Shown here one piece after another: positions 62,278 through 64,000 of a stretch of DNA of 64,000 bases. How positions within the stretch are numbered: position 1 is the stretch's first letter; every line of letters starts with the position of its first letter. The stretch covers positions 1 through 64,000 of the forward strand of contig NZ_JBHFPV010000004.1 in the NCBI RefSeq assembly GCF_042611095.1, written 5' to 3'. Under the pieces are notes generated by a model. The model saw nothing but the letters and a program-made list of their open reading frames with translations. It was not told the origin of the DNA and ran no database searches. This DNA is from Meishania litoralis. Lineage in GTDB: Bacteria > Bacteroidota > Bacteroidia > Flavobacteriales > Flavobacteriaceae. The position numbers and the translations under genes are program-made.

Positions 62278-63102
62278 TTATACGGCTACGGCCCCTTTAA
62301 TATGTGGGTGCGGGTCGTAATCCAATAGGGTAAAATCCTCGAATTTGAAATCGAAGATATCCGTGACTTCAGTATTGATCATCATTTTCGGTAGCGGTCT
62401 GGGCTCTCTGCTCAATTGAAGTTCGACCTGCTCCATGTGGTTGTTGTAGATATGGGCATCACCAAAGGTATGTATGAATTCTCCGGGTTCGTACCCGCAT
62501 ACCTGTGCCATCATCATGGTGAACAGGGCATACGAAGCGATGTTGAACGGAACGCCTAAAAATATATCGGCGCTGCGTTGATAGAGCTGGCATGAAAGTC
62601 TGCCATCGGCCACATAAAACTGAAAAAAGGCATGACAGGGCGGCAGGGCCGCTTTTCCGTTCGCTACATTTTCAGAAAATGATTTCGAGGTATCGGGCAA
62701 TACGCTCGGGTTCCATGCCGAGATCAACATACGCCTACTGTTCGGATTGTTCTTCAAAGCATGTACGATTTCCTGTATTTGGTCGATTTCGTCATTGTTC
62801 CAATTGCGCCATTGATGGCCATAAACGGGTCCCAAGTCGCCGTTTTCATCGGCCCATTCGTTCCAAATACGGACTCCGTTTTCTTGCAGGTACTTGATAT
62901 TGGTATCGCCTTTTAGAAACCATAACAGTTCATGAACAATGGATTTTAGGTGCAATTTTTTGGTCGTGACCATAGGGAAGCCCTCGCTCAGGTCGAATCG
63001 CATTTGATAGCCAAAAACACTCATTGTGCCCGTGCCGGTGCGATCGCCTTTTTGGTTGCCGTTTTCGAGTACGTGTTTTAGTAAATCGTGGTATTGTTTC
63101 AT
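62278..63102 (-). CDS. thyA: Thymidylate synthase
   Basis: Makes dTMP from dUMP using methylene-tetrahydrofolate; 274 residues. Catalytic Cys156 lies in LPPCHAFFQFYV; RTGTGTMSVFGYQMRFDL near the N-terminus, LYQRSADIFLGVPFNIASYA and HIYNNHMEQV are all typical. It pairs functionally with folA encoded 2 kb away on the same strand. Just upstream is the inverted-repeat-bounded four-helix-bundle gene. Confidence 0.96.
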   Translation of the reverse strand: MKQYHDLLKHVLENGNQKGDRTGTGTMSVFGYQMRFDLSEGFPMVTTKKLHLKSIVHELLWFLKGDTNIKYLQENGVRIWNEWADENGDLGPVYGHQWRNWNNDEIDQIQEIVHALKNNPNSRRMLISAWNPSVLPDTSKSFSENVANGKAALPPCHAFFQFYVADGRLSCQLYQRSADIFLGVPFNIASYALFTMMMAQVCGYEPGEFIHTFGDAHIYNNHMEQVELQLSREPRPLPKMMINTEVTDIFDFKFEDFTLLDYDPHPHIKGAVAV

Positions 63103-63115
63103 TATGGGGCTAAAG

Positions 63116-63540
63116 GTAAAGGGTTATGGGTAAAAGGTCAAAGGTCTAATGCTTTGAGTTATTATATTTTATCAACGAGGCGATGCGCTTTTGCAAAATT
63201 TGAAGTTCATCTATAACTGGAGAAATTTCTTCGTATTTGATAAATTCCAAATCAGCGCAGAGAATTAAATGCGATTCTAATTCGTAAGCCGAACCAAGAC
63301 TAATCTGTAAAAATCTAACAAAATCTTTTTGCGAATATTTTGATGAACCTTCTGCGATATTCGCAGGTATTGATATAACACATCGGTTTATCTGTGATAT
63401 CAACCCGTATTTTTCTTCTTGAGGTAATTGTTTTGTGATAAGGTAGATTTCTTTAACTAGTCTTCTGGCGTCTTTCCAAACTTCAAGTTCCCTAAAGTTT
63501 CTCATATTCAAACTTTAATCTTTTACCTGTAACCCTTGAC
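63116..63540. mobile_element. Four-helix-bundle cassette bounded by inverted repeats
   Basis: 30-bp arms at 63116-63145 and 63511-63540 are inverted copies with 24 of 30 bases identical and no gaps. Weaker similarity continues about 14 bases outward on both sides (ATTaTGGGG against ATTtTGGGG). The arms touch the coding region of the four-helix-bundle gene on both sides. The layout recalls the intervening sequences of 23S rRNA genes, which encode the same protein family between complementary ends. No transposase is present. Confidence 0.45.
63146..63505 (-). CDS. Four-helix-bundle protein (S23/IVS-type)
   Basis: A 119-residue helical protein of the S23 family: MRNFRELEVWKDARRLVKEI at the N-terminus, INRCVISIPANIAEGSSKYS in the middle and FVRFLQISLGSAYELESHL after it are the family hallmarks. 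I start at the ATG at 63505; a TTG two codons upstream is less likely. Relatives are encoded in 23S rRNA intervening sequences and, as Avd, in diversity-generating retroelements. Neither rRNA nor a reverse transcriptase is here. It is closely bracketed by inverted repeats. Confidence 0.9.
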   Translation of the reverse strand: MRNFRELEVWKDARRLVKEIYLITKQLPQEEKYGLISQINRCVISIPANIAEGSSKYSQKDFVRFLQISLGSAYELESHLILCADLEFIKYEEISPVIDELQILQKRIASLIKYNNSKH

Positions 63541-63544
63541 CTCC

Positions 63545-63616
63545 CTACCCCAAAATCATACCGGCAATGGTAACTGAAAGCAAAGTGGCCAAAGATATGG
63601 CCGTTGTTGTATCTTT
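63545..63616 (-). pseudogene. Hydrophobic 23-codon tail after the last gene, possible remnant
   Basis: Directly after the stop codon of the next-upstream gene (TAA, 63617-63619) the same frame stays open for 23 codons. They encode KDTTT plus an 18-residue apolar stretch ending GMILG, then TAG. It looks like the C-terminal helix of a membrane protein. It could be a fragment of a lost gene or chance. Its end overlaps the outer edge of the inverted repeat. Confidence 0.2.
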
Positions 63617-64000
63617 TTAATTTCTGTTTCTATATAGTTCGATGGCCTGCAGGTATTTCATTCCGACGGATTTCGTTTGAGGATATAGAAATCCACTTAA
63701 TTCGGGGTGGTTTTCATCGACCCAGCTTACAAGTCCATCCCTGTTTTTGAGAAATTTTTCAACATCGAAAACCTCGTATTCAATTCTTTCAACCTTGACT
63801 ATTTTATTATTGTCAAATCGTACGATTTCATTCCAAACCATTGGTTCTTCATGAAGGAACAAGATTCTTTTGTCCATTTTTGAAATCTTTGCTTTGACAA
63901 TTTCACCGTCTTGTTCAATTTGAAGGATGTTGTATGTTGGATTGAATACAGAATCCCATTCCAGCCATACGGTATATCCCTTTTGAGAAAAACGCTCTTC
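63617..64000 (-). CDS. Protein of unknown function, 5' end beyond the window
   Basis: The frame is open from the window edge (64000) to a TAA at 63617, giving 127 visible residues. An internal ATG at 63877 exists, but the 41 codons before it (starting EERFSQKGYTVWLEWDS) read like coding sequence, so the gene almost certainly begins outside the window. The visible part is soluble, rich in charged and aromatic residues, with segments VWNEIVRFDNNKIVKVERIE and NPTYNILQIEQDGEIVKAKI suggesting beta strands. I recognise no family. Confidence 0.7.
   Translation of the reverse strand, partial: EERFSQKGYTVWLEWDSVFNPTYNILQIEQDGEIVKAKISKMDKRILFLHEEPMVWNEIVRFDNNKIVKVERIEYEVFDVEKFLKNRDGLVSWVDENHPELSGFLYPQTKSVGMKYLQAIELYRNRN

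Noticed and set aside
63146..63505. Avd of a diversity-generating retroelement
   Set aside because: No reverse transcriptase, template repeat or variable repeat is found in the surrounding sequence.
1..64000. CRISPR array or prophage
   Set aside because: No regularly spaced direct repeats, cas genes, integrase or phage structural genes were seen anywhere in the window.

Overview
The window is a piece of a chromosome from a marine-type member of the Flavobacteriaceae (Bacteroidota). Evidence seen directly: the gliding/type IX secretion genes gldJ and porV, a SusC/SusD pair, a hybrid two-component regulator, a formylglycine sulfatase, a PafA-type alkaline phosphatase, a TonB energizing cluster, and promoters of the Bacteroidota type (TTTG, about 19 nt, TAnnTTTG). 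The genus cannot be fixed from the sequence alone. Nearly all genes are intact and similar in composition; I see no prophage, CRISPR array or classical insertion sequence.

Layout. 1-94: 3' end of a 5S rRNA and its terminator, hence the end of an rRNA operon. 0.2-12.7 kb: a lipoprotein sulfatase, gltB-gltD glutamate synthase, a small lipoprotein and a 1342-residue hybrid two-component sensor/regulator. 13-20.5 kb: acyl-CoA dehydrogenase, a Glu/Leu/Phe/Val-type dehydrogenase with a structured leader, NhaD, an ExbB-ExbD-TonB-like unit translationally coupled to folC, and tRNA-Val(TAC). 20.7-20.95 kb: a possible self-contained 46-codon transcription unit. 21.2-29.8 kb: SusC, SusD and a large VCBS/ASPIC-UnbV lipoprotein. 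29.9-32.1 kb: a PfkB sugar kinase and a Tat-exported beta-propeller protein. 32.2-37.9 kb: tRNA-Val(GAC) and a Cu/Ag-type RND pump with its adaptor. 37.9-48 kb: the conserved flavobacterial block murF, gldJ, porV, cdd, pdhA, pdhC, followed by an M28 peptidase and a short-chain dehydrogenase. 48-56 kb: a penicillin acylase-family hydrolase, GNAT, SprT-like protein, mannose-1-phosphate guanylyltransferase, DUF389 protein and MlaE/MlaF. 56-64 kb: PafA, MurI, a PhyH-family oxygenase, DHFR, a PLP enzyme, a CBM48 protein, ThyA, a four-helix-bundle gene and the open 3' part of an unknown gene.

Themes. Outer-membrane nutrient uptake (SusCD, ExbBD/TonB), cell-envelope maintenance (MurF, MurI, MlaEF, penicillin acylase family), gliding and secretion (GldJ, PorV), nitrogen assimilation (GltBD, amino-acid dehydrogenase) and folate/thymidylate metabolism (FolC, FolA, ThyA) dominate. 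folC and folA both appear to start with GTG inside a GTGA stop/start overlap with the preceding gene.

Most interesting signals: a four-helix-bundle (S23-like) gene tightly bracketed by about 30-bp imperfect inverted repeats, which looks like a small mobile cassette; a REP-like repeat next to a duplicated sprT 3' end whose differences are all synonymous; an orphan promoter-ORF-terminator unit before SusC; a leader with two mini-ORFs and competing GCCCC/GGGG pairings before the amino-acid dehydrogenase; nested inverted repeats before gltB; and the absence of porU between gldJ and porV.
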